Part shown: one piece after another, positions 1-8,323 of the stretch
Layout: every line of letters begins with the position of its first letter
Position numbering within the stretch: the stretch's first letter is position 1
Assembly: GCA_028284125.1 (NCBI GenBank)
Contig: JANQSI010000023.1
Span: 62,001-126,000, forward strand
Reading direction: 5' to 3'
Origin: Cyclobacteriaceae bacterium
GTDB taxonomy: Bacteria > Bacteroidota > Bacteroidia > Cytophagales > Cyclobacteriaceae
Length of the DNA: 64,000 nt
Notes under the pieces: model-generated
Databases searched by the model: none
Seen by the model: only the letters and a program-made list of their open reading frames with translations
What the model was told of the DNA's origin: nothing
Position numbers and translations under genes: made by a program

Positions 1-538
1 AAACTTAAGTGTAGCCACGTTTGCAGGCGGTTGCTTCTGGTGTGTTGAGGCTTCTTTTGAGCAAATCAAGGGTGTGGCATCAGCAGTTTCAGGATATACC
101 GGAGGGAAAAAATCAACGGCTGATTACAAGTTGGTGAGCTCCGGACGAACCAAGCATTTCGAAGCAGTTCAAGTATTTTACGATCCGGATGTGATCGATT
201 ACAATACCTTACTAGACATTTTCTTCACTACACATGATCCTACGCAAACAAACGGCCAGGGAAATGATATAGGACCGCAATATCGCTCTGCGATCTTTTA
301 TCATGACGAAGAGCAAAAGAAATTGGCCGAAGCTAAAATTAAGGAGCTTACTCCTACGTTCAATAAGCCGATCGATACGCAACTGATTGTTTTCGATGCA
401 TTTTATGATGCTGAGGAATATCACCAGGATTACGAGGTGAAGAACCCGAACAATCCATATATCATGGCTGTCTCTCGACCTAAGATTAACAAAGTCGCAA
501 AGAAATTTAAAGCGATTTTGAAGGAGAAAGAAAACTGA
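1..538 (+). CDS. msrA: Peptide-methionine (S)-S-oxide reductase, 5' end cut by window
   Basis: Reduces the S-epimer of methionine sulfoxide in oxidised proteins, using thioredoxin. The frame is open from base 2, and the signature GGCFWC, with the nucleophilic first cysteine, falls at bases 26-43, so the true start lies left of the window. Family blocks follow: SGYTGG, FYDPDVIDYNTLLDIFF, HDPTQTNGQGNDIGPQYRSAIFY, and a YHQDYE-like end. About 178 residues are visible, close to a full single-domain MsrA. There is no fused MsrB domain; the gene ends at 538, just before the convergent membrane-protein gene. Confidence 0.95.
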   Translation, partial: NLSVATFAGGCFWCVEASFEQIKGVASAVSGYTGGKKSTADYKLVSSGRTKHFEAVQVFYDPDVIDYNTLLDIFFTTHDPTQTNGQGNDIGPQYRSAIFYHDEEQKKLAEAKIKELTPTFNKPIDTQLIVFDAFYDAEEYHQDYEVKNPNNPYIMAVSRPKINKVAKKFKAILKEKEN

Positions 539-1675
539 TCATTCCTTATAAAAAGGAATTTGGGCATAAATAGTATCATTCAAGCCCATGTTAGAATCTC
601 GAATGAATGTCTCGTCTAGAAGAACATTCAGGAGATGTTCTTTCCCACTTTTAAAGTTGGAAATATCTAAAAAGAACAGGTATCCAAACTGATTTTCCGA
701 ACCTGAATAATCTCGAATTGAGAGTGGATCCATTTCCTGATCATTGATGGAAATGCGAATGGCATTATTATCAAGAGCAGCCTCCACGATTGTGTTTTCA
801 TGTAAGTATAGTCTCATCAAATTCTTCTCTTGATAATAAGAACTTATACTGGCGTTATATCTTGTAAATGGGTCTCGCTCATCATCGTAAGAACTTCTTA
901 TGTAATCTTCAAACCGTCCTTCCACTGTGATCAATTTTGGTAGGCCAAGTACTTCACGGCTATTTATCGCTGCAAGTAGTACAAAAGTGATGGCATAAAA
1001 AGCAAGCCCAACAATGAGTTTCACCCTTTTGTAGCTGTTAATCAGATAATAATAGATATCTCTATATAAGAAGGAAAGTGAAAGTTGATACATAATCCAC
1101 AAAACGGGATACAAGATCACTCCCAACTTTGTTTTCTTTAGATATCCAAAGGAGGCAAAGTCTATAAGAAGAATCACCAATAGTGAAATAATCACGAAAT
1201 CGGGTATCCCCAATGGTGTAAGAGACGCAAAGAGTGCGATGCTCAATGTGGTAAATCCCAACGAAATCAGCAATAGAAAGAATGTGATAGAGAATATCAA
1301 GCTGGAAAGCTTACCTACCATCTCTGCGCTCTGGTTGATCTCCATGTTCTGGATTCTTTGCTCGTAAGGCTTCTTGAAATTGAATTTCTTACTGTCGAAT
1401 TCTGGGGCAAGACCATAGGCAATTCCCATTTTCATAATCCAAAAACCTCTAACAATAAGATGAATTGCAAAGCCGACGGCTAGCGTACCTGCCATCCCCG
1501 ACAGCAAAGTCAATACTATCATTGAACCTCCGATATCCAGCGGATTAATGACAAATGCAAGCGCTACGATTTTTGGCTGGATATTGAATAAAGTCAAAAC
1601 CAATCCTCCGGAAATAAGAATTTCAGGTTCCCAGCTAACAAGAGGCCACTTTTTGAATGATGCTTCTTTATTCAT
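539..1675 (-). CDS. Hypothetical polytopic membrane protein
   Basis: 378-residue inner-membrane protein that I do not recognise. About six hydrophobic segments are visible, roughly residues 20-45, 55-78, 122-148, 155-175, 182-202 and 218-240. A hydrophilic C-terminal part of about 140 residues follows, rich in Asp, Ser and Tyr, and probably soluble. A basic stretch near residues 95-110 lies between segments 2 and 3. It starts at ATG 1675 and ends directly against msrA, tail to tail. The secreted-protein gene upstream on the same strand stops 30 bp before this start, so the two may be co-transcribed. No motif suggests a reaction or substrate. Confidence 0.6.
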   Translation of the reverse strand: MNKEASFKKWPLVSWEPEILISGGLVLTLFNIQPKIVALAFVINPLDIGGSMIVLTLLSGMAGTLAVGFAIHLIVRGFWIMKMGIAYGLAPEFDSKKFNFKKPYEQRIQNMEINQSAEMVGKLSSLIFSITFFLLLISLGFTTLSIALFASLTPLGIPDFVIISLLVILLIDFASFGYLKKTKLGVILYPVLWIMYQLSLSFLYRDIYYYLINSYKRVKLIVGLAFYAITFVLLAAINSREVLGLPKLITVEGRFEDYIRSSYDDERDPFTRYNASISSYYQEKNLMRLYLHENTIVEAALDNNAIRISINDQEMDPLSIRDYSGSENQFGYLFFLDISNFKSGKEHLLNVLLDETFIRDSNMGLNDTIYAQIPFYKE

Positions 1676-1705
1676 AATTCCTTATGAAAGATAGATCAAA
1701 TCCCG

Positions 1706-2536
1706 TCAAGGGTTGATTTCTTGGAGGAAGCGTTGACTCATCCAGCCTACTGACATGTTTGTTGGTTTTCTATAGACCAGTAAGGATTTGGTTGGCTGGA
1801 TGTTATTTTCCATTGCAACAAACCACCATAGTCTTCCTTTTTCGTCAACTTTTTCAGCTATTGCCCTCCCAATTGAGCCTTGCGGATATATAGCAACCAC
1901 ATTTCCATCAATATGCTCACTCCATTCATTAGACTCACGATCTATTTTTGGTTGAGCTCGCAGATTGTAATGTGTCCTTGTCGTAGTGAAAGGTTTAGGA
2001 GAGAAGAAGACACTCGGAAGTTCTGTGTTTTGCTTATATGAGTATTCTACAGAAGTCAAAAGTTTTGCATCATTTGGCCTGACCGACAAATGGGCTATTA
2101 ATCGGTAGTGTTCTTCAGCAGGGCAACAAGGTTTTTGAAGAATTTTGAAAATCAGAAATCCTGACAAATTGGATCGCTCCATTTCGATAATCTCCCCTCC
2201 AAGTGTATTTGAAATTACGTAGGTTGACCCAGTCTTAACAAAAACGATTATCCCATCCGAATTCCCAACCTTGCCATTGTAGATGACATCCAATTCTGAA
2301 TCCGAATTAGCATCTATAAAATGAAATGAATCATGATTGGTTCCTTCAGCGTATTGCTGGGTAATGATGGGTGGAATCTTTGGGGTCTTGATGACTTCAT
2401 CCAGTTTGGTTTTTCTAATGTCAGGAGAAAGTGGAGTTTCCCAATCGTTCCAGTTCAAGTTGCCTTGAAACATTAGGTTTTGGGCACTCATCTGTAACAT
2501 AAGGAGCAGCAAGAATGCAGACAAAAATCCTCTCAT
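1706..2536 (-). CDS. Secreted protein with C-terminal SH3-like domain
   Basis: 276 residues from ATG 2536; an in-frame GTG six bases upstream is less likely because the signal peptide (FLSAFLLLLMLQMSAQ) begins cleanly at this ATG. The middle (about 60-180) looks beta-rich. A pair of cysteines (KPCCPAEE) sits near residue 140. The last 85 residues resemble a bacterial SH3 domain: YNLRAQP, then GNVVAIYPQG, a WWFVAM strand and a closing VGWM. Such domains commonly bind cell-wall peptides or other surface ligands. Function is otherwise unknown. Confidence 0.6.
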   Translation of the reverse strand: MRGFLSAFLLLLMLQMSAQNLMFQGNLNWNDWETPLSPDIRKTKLDEVIKTPKIPPIITQQYAEGTNHDSFHFIDANSDSELDVIYNGKVGNSDGIIVFVKTGSTYVISNTLGGEIIEMERSNLSGFLIFKILQKPCCPAEEHYRLIAHLSVRPNDAKLLTSVEYSYKQNTELPSVFFSPKPFTTTRTHYNLRAQPKIDRESNEWSEHIDGNVVAIYPQGSIGRAIAEKVDEKGRLWWFVAMENNIQPTKSLLVYRKPTNMSVGWMSQRFLQEINP

Positions 2537-2592
2537 GGTCACTTCAATAAGAACTAAAGTTAACGTGAGTTAATATAAATAAATGCAAATAT

Positions 2593-2680
2593 CCCCTTGA
2601 GGGGATTATTGGGGTGTTTTGAAACGGATTAAGATAGATTTAGGAGAAACACTCTCTTAACCTCCCTCTAGTGGGGAATC
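2593..2680. repeat. Dispersed palindromic intergenic repeat, family A copy 1
   Basis: The left half begins CCCCTTGAGGGG and runs into GGGGTGTTTT; the right half begins GAAACACTCTC and ends CCTCCCTCTAGTGGGG. Read on opposite strands, the halves are imperfect copies of each other, so the element folds into a long hairpin. A second copy with the same layout lies at 49396-49480. Confidence 0.65.
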
Positions 2681-2704
2681 CTTAAGATTTAAGATGGTTG
2701 ACAA

Positions 2705-4576
2705 TTATTGGAGTTCACTCAACTCCAACCATCGCATTTCTTTTTCTTCAAGCTCTTGCTCCACTTCTTTTATCTCCTCACTTAGCGCTTGAAGTTTTTC
2801 GTATTCGGTTTCGGTGTTGAGCGAATCATGAAGTTTCTTTTTTCTAGCCTCCAACTTAGGTATGCTATTATCAAGTTCTTTCAACTCTCTTTGCTCATTA
2901 TAATTAAGTTTTCTCTCCGTGGACTTTGCCTCTTTTTTCGTTACTTCCTTCTTTTCAGATTTTGATGGCTCAGTTTCTGCCACAGGTAGTCCAACCTCAT
3001 TTCTATAGTCCGAATAATTACCAGGAAAATCTTTTATGACTCCATTTCCTTTGAAAACAAACAAATGGTCAACCAGTCGATCCATGAAATAGCGATCGTG
3101 TGAGACAATCATGAGACAGCCATTGAAGTTTTGCAAATAATCCTCCAACACATTCAATGTCATGATATCGAGATCGTTGGTAGGTTCATCAAGGATTAGG
3201 AAGTTTGGATTAGCCATCAAAACTCGTAACAGTTGAAGCCTTCTTTTTTCTCCGCCACTTAGTTTACCCACAAAATTGTGTTGCATTTTAGGTGGAAAAA
3301 GGAATTGATTCAAAAGTTGTGAAGCTGTGATTTCCGAACCATTGTCAAGTCGGATGTATTCAGTTACCTCCTTTACAATATCAAGAACCTTTTTATTGGG
3401 ATCAAAAATGGTCTCATCTTGCGTGTAGTATCCAAATTTGGTGGTCAAACCAATATCAATCTTGCCGGCATCAGGCTTGATATTTTGAGACAGAATGTTC
3501 AAGAAAGTGGATTTGCCGACCCCATTTGGTCCAATAATCCCAATCCGATCTTTTCGTTTGAACACATAGTTAAAATCATCAATGAGTTTGAGGTCTTCGA
3601 AAGCTTGGGAGATATGCTCCAGCTCAAGAATTTTCTTACCTTGTCGTTCACCTTTAAGGTTGACCTCCAATTGTGAAGCACGTGTCCCCTTATTGGCTGT
3701 TTCCTTCAGATCATGAAAAGCGTCGATTCGATACTTTGCTTTCGTTCCACGCGCCTTCGGTTGTCGTCTCATCCATTCAAGCTCCGTTTTCAGCAAGTTC
3801 TTCGCCTTGGAAACAGTGGCAGCTTCCATTTCTTGTCGTTCTGCTTTCTTCTCCAGGAAATGACTGTAATTACCCTTGTAACGAAAAAGCTTTCCATTTT
3901 CAATTTCCAGAATCTCATTCGTCACTCGATCTAGAAAATACCGATCGTGCGTCACCATCAAAAGAGTCAAATTTTGAGTGGCCAGGTAGTTTTCCAGCCA
4001 TTCGATCACCTCAAGGTCCAGGTGGTTTGTGGGTTCATCGAGGATTAGAAAATCGGGATTCGTAACCAATGCTTGAGCAAGAGCTACTCGTTTTCGCTGA
4101 CCGCCTGAAAGGTCTCCCATTTTTTGTTCAAGGTTGTAAAGTCCCAGCTTGCCCAGCAACGTCTTTATTTGATGTTCGTATTCCCATGCATTCAATGCAT
4201 CCATTTTCTCAATGATGGAAGACAAGTCAGGTGCGTTTTCAGGATCAGTTTCGGTCTTTAAAAGAGCTAATTCATAATCCCGAATAAGATTCAATTCTTC
4301 TTGATCGTGAGTAAAAATTGCTTCAGAAATCTTTTCTTCCTTGTTGAATTCAGGGTGTTGTTGTAGAATCGAAACTTGTAATCCTTTGCGAAAGGATACA
4401 ATTCCACCATCGGGAGCGTCTATACCAGCAATTACCTTAAGCAACGTGGATTTCCCACAGCCATTAACACCCACAAGTGCTGCTTTTTGTCCCTGATCAA
4501 GACCAAAAGTGATCTCATTGAACAATTGTTTTTCATCAAAGCTCTTAGTGAGTCCCTCTACCGACAGATAATTCAT
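2705..4576 (-). CDS. ABC-F family ATP-binding protein (Uup/YheS-like)
   Basis: Cytosolic protein with two ATPase domains and no membrane segments, so an ABC-F ribosome-associated factor rather than a transporter. Counting from the ATG at 4585, the first Walker A (GVNGCGKST) is at 39-47, followed by LSGGQRKR and LILDEPTNHLD. The second domain has GPNGVGKST near 352, LSGGEKRR and LILDEPTNDLD. Between them lies an Arg/Lys-rich interdomain linker (MRRQPKARGTKAKYR). The C-terminal 70 residues are a Lys/Glu-rich coiled coil, as in Uup. I chose ATG 4576 (MNYLSVEGL), which matches the usual family start, over the ATG nine bases upstream. Whether it rescues stalled ribosomes or confers antibiotic resistance cannot be read from sequence; nothing nearby suggests resistance. 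Confidence 0.9.
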   Translation of the reverse strand: MNYLSVEGLTKSFDEKQLFNEITFGLDQGQKAALVGVNGCGKSTLLKVIAGIDAPDGGIVSFRKGLQVSILQQHPEFNKEEKISEAIFTHDQEELNLIRDYELALLKTETDPENAPDLSSIIEKMDALNAWEYEHQIKTLLGKLGLYNLEQKMGDLSGGQRKRVALAQALVTNPDFLILDEPTNHLDLEVIEWLENYLATQNLTLLMVTHDRYFLDRVTNEILEIENGKLFRYKGNYSHFLEKKAERQEMEAATVSKAKNLLKTELEWMRRQPKARGTKAKYRIDAFHDLKETANKGTRASQLEVNLKGERQGKKILELEHISQAFEDLKLIDDFNYVFKRKDRIGIIGPNGVGKSTFLNILSQNIKPDAGKIDIGLTTKFGYYTQDETIFDPNKKVLDIVKEVTEYIRLDNGSEITASQLLNQFLFPPKMQHNFVGKLSGGEKRRLQLLRVLMANPNFLILDEPTNDLDIMTLNVLEDYLQNFNGCLMIVSHDRYFMDRLVDHLFVFKGNGVIKDFPGNYSDYRNEVGLPVAETEPSKSEKKEVTKKEAKSTERKLNYNEQRELKELDNSIPKLEARKKKLHDSLNTETEYEKLQALSEEIKEVEQELEEKEMRWLELSELQ

Positions 4577-4650
4577 TGAATGCAAAACTAGTTAACTGAG
4601 AATGGAACAAATCGCTGTAAATTGGTCTTGTATTATAAAAGCCTTTTGCT

Positions 4651-5571
4651 ATGAAATTTCTTATGATCATTTCGGCCACATTGATTTTGGTTTCATGCGC
4701 CTCAACTCAATCTCAAGAAAAGACTTACCAGAAGCCCGAAGGTTTTAACAAGTATTGGTATGGTGGAGAAGCCGAGCTTACAAGCTACGAGTTAAAACAA
4801 GCACGATATGGAGAAATTCACGCTGGAGAAGCCGTGTTGATTTTCGTGACAGAACCATTTTCCAGGTCCAAACAAGTAAAATTGGATGACTGGAGGAACG
4901 AAACTCTGGATAACGTCAGTGTGATGAAATTGAATTTCAACAAAAAATTTCTCACAGGTATTTATCCCTATTCCATGATGTCTTCCACCTTCACACCTGT
5001 TTCAGAAGATAAACATCCGGATATTCTTAAAGTCACTACTTCTTCTCAAGAATGGTGTGGGCATACATTCACGCAGTTGAACCTCGAAAAGAACAACTAC
5101 CGGTTCAGGGGATTTTCCTATTTCGAATCTGAGGGTGATGTGGATCAAAAAATCACTAAGACTGTTTTGGAAGACGAGATCTGGACGAGAATCCGTTTTA
5201 ACCCAAATGGCCTACCAATCGGAAAAATCAGTATCATTCCCGGAACGTTTTATCTGAGGCTAAGGCACCAGGAAGCAAAACCTCAACAAGCGGAAGCAAA
5301 AATTGAGGAAGTTGTCAGTTCCGATTTTGGAGAGAGCGGACATACTAAGTATTCAATTGAATATGAGAACCGAAAACTTACCATTTATTTCAATAGCGTT
5401 TTCCCGTATGAGATTCTGGGCTGGGAAGAAACTTATATAAGCGGGTTTGGGAAACCTCAGCAATTGACTACTTCAGCGAAACGGATAAGTACGATTAAAT
5501 CTGCCTATTGGGGTCAGAACAGTAATTCCGATCGGGAAATAAGAAAGGAATTGGGTTTACGAACCGAGTAA
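4651..5571 (+). CDS. Lipoprotein of the family often mislabelled 'septum formation inhibitor Maf'
   Basis: 306 residues with a type II signal peptide, lipobox LVSC (Cys16), so probably anchored in a membrane. Family-like blocks are visible: YWYGGEAELTSYEL, ARYGEIHAGEAVLIFVTEPFS, KLNFNKKFLTGIYPYSMMSSTF and EWCGHTF. From memory, similar Bacteroidetes lipoproteins carry the name Maf in databases, but this protein has none of the Maf nucleotide pyrophosphatase motifs, so that name should not be carried over. The real role is unknown. It is followed after 12 bp by the Nudix gene, suggesting co-transcription. Confidence 0.7.
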   Translation: MKFLMIISATLILVSCASTQSQEKTYQKPEGFNKYWYGGEAELTSYELKQARYGEIHAGEAVLIFVTEPFSRSKQVKLDDWRNETLDNVSVMKLNFNKKFLTGIYPYSMMSSTFTPVSEDKHPDILKVTTSSQEWCGHTFTQLNLEKNNYRFRGFSYFESEGDVDQKITKTVLEDEIWTRIRFNPNGLPIGKISIIPGTFYLRLRHQEAKPQQAEAKIEEVVSSDFGESGHTKYSIEYENRKLTIYFNSVFPYEILGWEETYISGFGKPQQLTTSAKRISTIKSAYWGQNSNSDREIRKELGLRTE

Positions 5572-5583
5572 CACTTTTGAGAG

Positions 5584-6123
5584 ATGGAAAACCCCTGGGA
5601 AACCCACGCTTCTAAGGAAATTTATTCCAATCCCTGGATTACTCTTACAGAACATGATGTGAGAAATCCCGGTGGTGGGAAAGGCATTTACGGGAAAGTA
5701 CACTTCAAGAATTTGGCGTTAGGAATCATTCCTCTGGATGATGAAATGAACACGTGGCTAGTAGGCCAGTACCGATATACACTGGATGAATATTCTTGGG
5801 AAATTCCAATGGGTGGAGGTCCGATTGGGATTGACAAACTGGTATCAGCGAAAAGAGAATTGAAAGAAGAAACCGGACTGGAAGCAGCTAAATGGACAGA
5901 GATCCTTAAAATCCATACATCAAACTCGGTAACGGATGAAGTGGGATATGCGTATCTCGCCGAGGATTTGAAAGAAGGTGACACCGCTTTTGAAGAAACT
6001 GAAGAATTAGAGATCAGAAAATTGCCGTTCAAAACAGTAGTCTCCATGTGTGAGAAAGGAGAAATTACTGATAGCTTAAGTGTAGCCAGTATTTACAAAC
6101 TAGCCAGAATGCTAAAAATGTGA
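5584..6123 (+). CDS. Nudix hydrolase, ADP-ribose pyrophosphatase-like
   Basis: 179-residue cytosolic enzyme that probably cleaves a nucleoside diphosphate linked to another group, most likely ADP-ribose. The Nudix box core RELKEETGL is intact and supplies the metal-binding glutamates. The upstream part, MGGGPIGIDKL, has the family glycines, but the first conserved glutamate of Gx5Ex7RE is replaced by isoleucine. The preceding VGQYRYTLDEYSWEIP is typical of ADP-ribose hydrolases. It lies 12 bp after the lipoprotein gene and ends tail to tail with the deacetylase gene. Confidence 0.85.
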   Translation: MENPWETHASKEIYSNPWITLTEHDVRNPGGGKGIYGKVHFKNLALGIIPLDDEMNTWLVGQYRYTLDEYSWEIPMGGGPIGIDKLVSAKRELKEETGLEAAKWTEILKIHTSNSVTDEVGYAYLAEDLKEGDTAFEETEELEIRKLPFKTVVSMCEKGEITDSLSVASIYKLARMLKM

Positions 6124-6124
6124 T

Positions 6125-6958
6125 TTAATTGGAAGCTCTTGAAACTTTGATGCGATCAAGTTGAGAAAAGCCATAAGGCCCTACATAATCATCTTTGATT
6201 GAATAAAACTCATCTTCCATTGCCTCATCTAGTGTCACAAATTCCCATCCTTCTCTTTTATACCAATCCAATAGCTTCCCAAGGTAGTCGGCATTGATCG
6301 GGTTGGAATGAAGTAATAATATTTGAGGGATCTCTCTGTTGGTTAGTTGCAAGCTTAACTTCTGATATCGGGCTGTGACTTCTTTCATGTGATACAGATA
6401 CTCCCTGGCTATCTTATCCATGTTTTTATGATCATCAATTTTCATCGCAAGACTGTAGCCTCGATTATACACCCATTCATTATTGTCTATCGTCACAGGA
6501 GCGATCAGAAGTCCTTTTTCCTTGAGGTAGGAATAAACTGAGTCGCGCTTGGTTCTGGTGTTTCCTCGATGCAACATAGAATAACGGAAATAATTAGAAT
6601 TAATCCATTTTCCAGTTAATTGCTGACAAGAATCAATATCAGCTATATATTTTTCAGCTGATACTTTGTTGAGATCGTAATGGTTATTCGTGTGATTGCC
6701 CAATTGATGTCCAGCTGCTACTGCTTTGTCAAGAATAACTTTTGTTGCCTCGCTCATATTTCTTGAAGTAACAAAAAGAGTGGCTTTCACTTTGTGTTTT
6801 TTTAGTGTCTTCAAGATTTTGTCAAAAGCTTCTATTTTCTGTTCATCCGTGAATCCACCGGAGTATCCAAACGGAAGGTCATCCAGAGTGATAGCAATTT
6901 TTTGGGCAAGAAGTGTCGAGCTTGTTATCACAAGCAGAACAGCTAGAATGTATTTCAT
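6125..6958 (-). CDS. Polysaccharide deacetylase family protein (NodB fold), secreted
   Basis: 277 residues with a signal peptide (MKYILAVLLVITSSTLLAQ). The catalytic motifs of carbohydrate esterase family 4 are visible: motif 1 as ITLDDLPFG, with the aspartate pair, and motif 2 as GNHTNNH, with two metal-binding histidines. LLHSNPINADYLGKLLDWYKREGWEFVTLDEA near the end matches the late His-containing motif. It probably removes acetyl groups from a cell-wall or surface glycan in the periplasm; the substrate is unknown. It is divergent from the MATE gene, sharing a 53-bp promoter gap. Confidence 0.85.
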   Translation of the reverse strand: MKYILAVLLVITSSTLLAQKIAITLDDLPFGYSGGFTDEQKIEAFDKILKTLKKHKVKATLFVTSRNMSEATKVILDKAVAAGHQLGNHTNNHYDLNKVSAEKYIADIDSCQQLTGKWINSNYFRYSMLHRGNTRTKRDSVYSYLKEKGLLIAPVTIDNNEWVYNRGYSLAMKIDDHKNMDKIAREYLYHMKEVTARYQKLSLQLTNREIPQILLLHSNPINADYLGKLLDWYKREGWEFVTLDEAMEDEFYSIKDDYVGPYGFSQLDRIKVSRASN

Positions 6959-7011
6959 GATTAGGCGGTTTATTAAGCTAAGATACTACCTTGCGGCATC
7001 TTTGAGAAAGC

Positions 7012-8322
7012 ATGACACTTCGAGAGCATCTTAGGAAAAATGCACTGCTAGCTGCGCCTGTTATGGTTGGACAGCTAGGTCATATTATGGTAACTGTGGC
7101 CGATAGCGTAATGGTCGGAAGAGTTGGAGTGATCCCGCTGGCTGCCGCTACATTCGCAGGCACTTTTTTTCACTTGTTGATGCTTTTTGGAATTGGAGTT
7201 AGCTATTCCATTACGCCTGTAGTTGCAGCAACTAACCCAAGCGACAGACCAAAACTCTTATCATTCCTCCAAAGCGGTCTTGGCATGAATATGAGTTTAG
7301 GAGTTCTTTTAGTCTTGACCTGTTTTTTTGCTAGCAACTTTCTCGAATATTTTGGTCAGGAACAAGAAGTAGTAGAAGCCGCAAGACCGTATTTGATTAT
7401 TGTAGCGCTATCTCTATTTCCCATCATGATCTTCCAAACCTTCCGACAATTCTCGGAAGGACTATCGGATACTTTATCTCCTATGATTGTTTCAGTGGTT
7501 GCTAACTTGATGAATGTAGGGTTGAATTACATTCTCATTTATGGGAAACTAGGTTTCGAACCTTTGGGTTTGAATGGTGCTGGTTATGCCACGCTTATTT
7601 CACGTATCTCAATGGCGGTTCTAATCATCCTACTTGTTCGAAAGAAATGTATAGGTTTCAAATGGAAGTTTGAAGTTGCAATCATCAAACGATTACTGAA
7701 GATTGGTATTCCGTCAGGAATGCAATACATTTTTGAAGTAGGGGCTTTTGCAACAGCAGCAATCATGGTTGGGTGGATCAGTGCAGAAGCATTAGCAGCT
7801 CATAACATTGCTTTGAATTTATCTGCGATCACCTATATGGCTGCAACTGGCTTAGCCGCTGCATCCACTATTCGTATTGGCAATCAGGTTGGACTTAAAG
7901 ACAGAAGAAACCTAAGAATCGCCGGTTTTTCAACAATGGGAATGGTGGCAGTTTTCATGGCTTTTTGCGGGTTACTCTTCATTTTTCTGAGAGAATCACT
8001 AACTGCACTTTACATCGAAGATGAGGAAGTTCGATCCATCGCCTCGTTTCTTTTAATTGTTGCCGCCGCATTCCAGATATCGGATGGACTACAAGCGGTA
8101 GGGCTTGGCGTTCTACGAGGACTTACTGATGTAAAAGTTCCAACAATCGTCACATTTGTGGCATTTTGGGTGATAGCTATCCCATTAGGCTATGTACTTG
8201 GTTTCACACAAAATTTAGGTGTCAATGGTGTTTGGTATGCTTTGTGCATAGGACTGACCATTGCCGCCATTTTTCATATATGGCGATTTAACCGATTATC
8301 TAAGAGAATTAACTTCGAATAA
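7012..8322 (+). CDS. MATE family efflux transporter
   Basis: 436 residues, about 12 hydrophobic segments in two homologous halves, the usual size of MATE drug/sodium antiporters. The N-terminus (ALLAAPVMVGQLGHIMVTVADSVMVGR) and the mid-protein LLKIGIPSGMQYIFEVGAFA repeat the same family motif in each half. It is expected to export cationic or aromatic compounds across the inner membrane using a Na+ or H+ gradient; the substrate cannot be told. It ends one base before the convergent permease gene. Confidence 0.92.
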   Translation: MTLREHLRKNALLAAPVMVGQLGHIMVTVADSVMVGRVGVIPLAAATFAGTFFHLLMLFGIGVSYSITPVVAATNPSDRPKLLSFLQSGLGMNMSLGVLLVLTCFFASNFLEYFGQEQEVVEAARPYLIIVALSLFPIMIFQTFRQFSEGLSDTLSPMIVSVVANLMNVGLNYILIYGKLGFEPLGLNGAGYATLISRISMAVLIILLVRKKCIGFKWKFEVAIIKRLLKIGIPSGMQYIFEVGAFATAAIMVGWISAEALAAHNIALNLSAITYMAATGLAAASTIRIGNQVGLKDRRNLRIAGFSTMGMVAVFMAFCGLLFIFLRESLTALYIEDEEVRSIASFLLIVAAAFQISDGLQAVGLGVLRGLTDVKVPTIVTFVAFWVIAIPLGYVLGFTQNLGVNGVWYALCIGLTIAAIFHIWRFNRLSKRINFE

Positions 8323-8323
8323 A

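Noticed and set aside
4651-5571. Maf septum inhibitor
   Set aside because: This database name is attached to similar lipoproteins, but none of the Maf pyrophosphatase motifs is present and it carries a lipobox.
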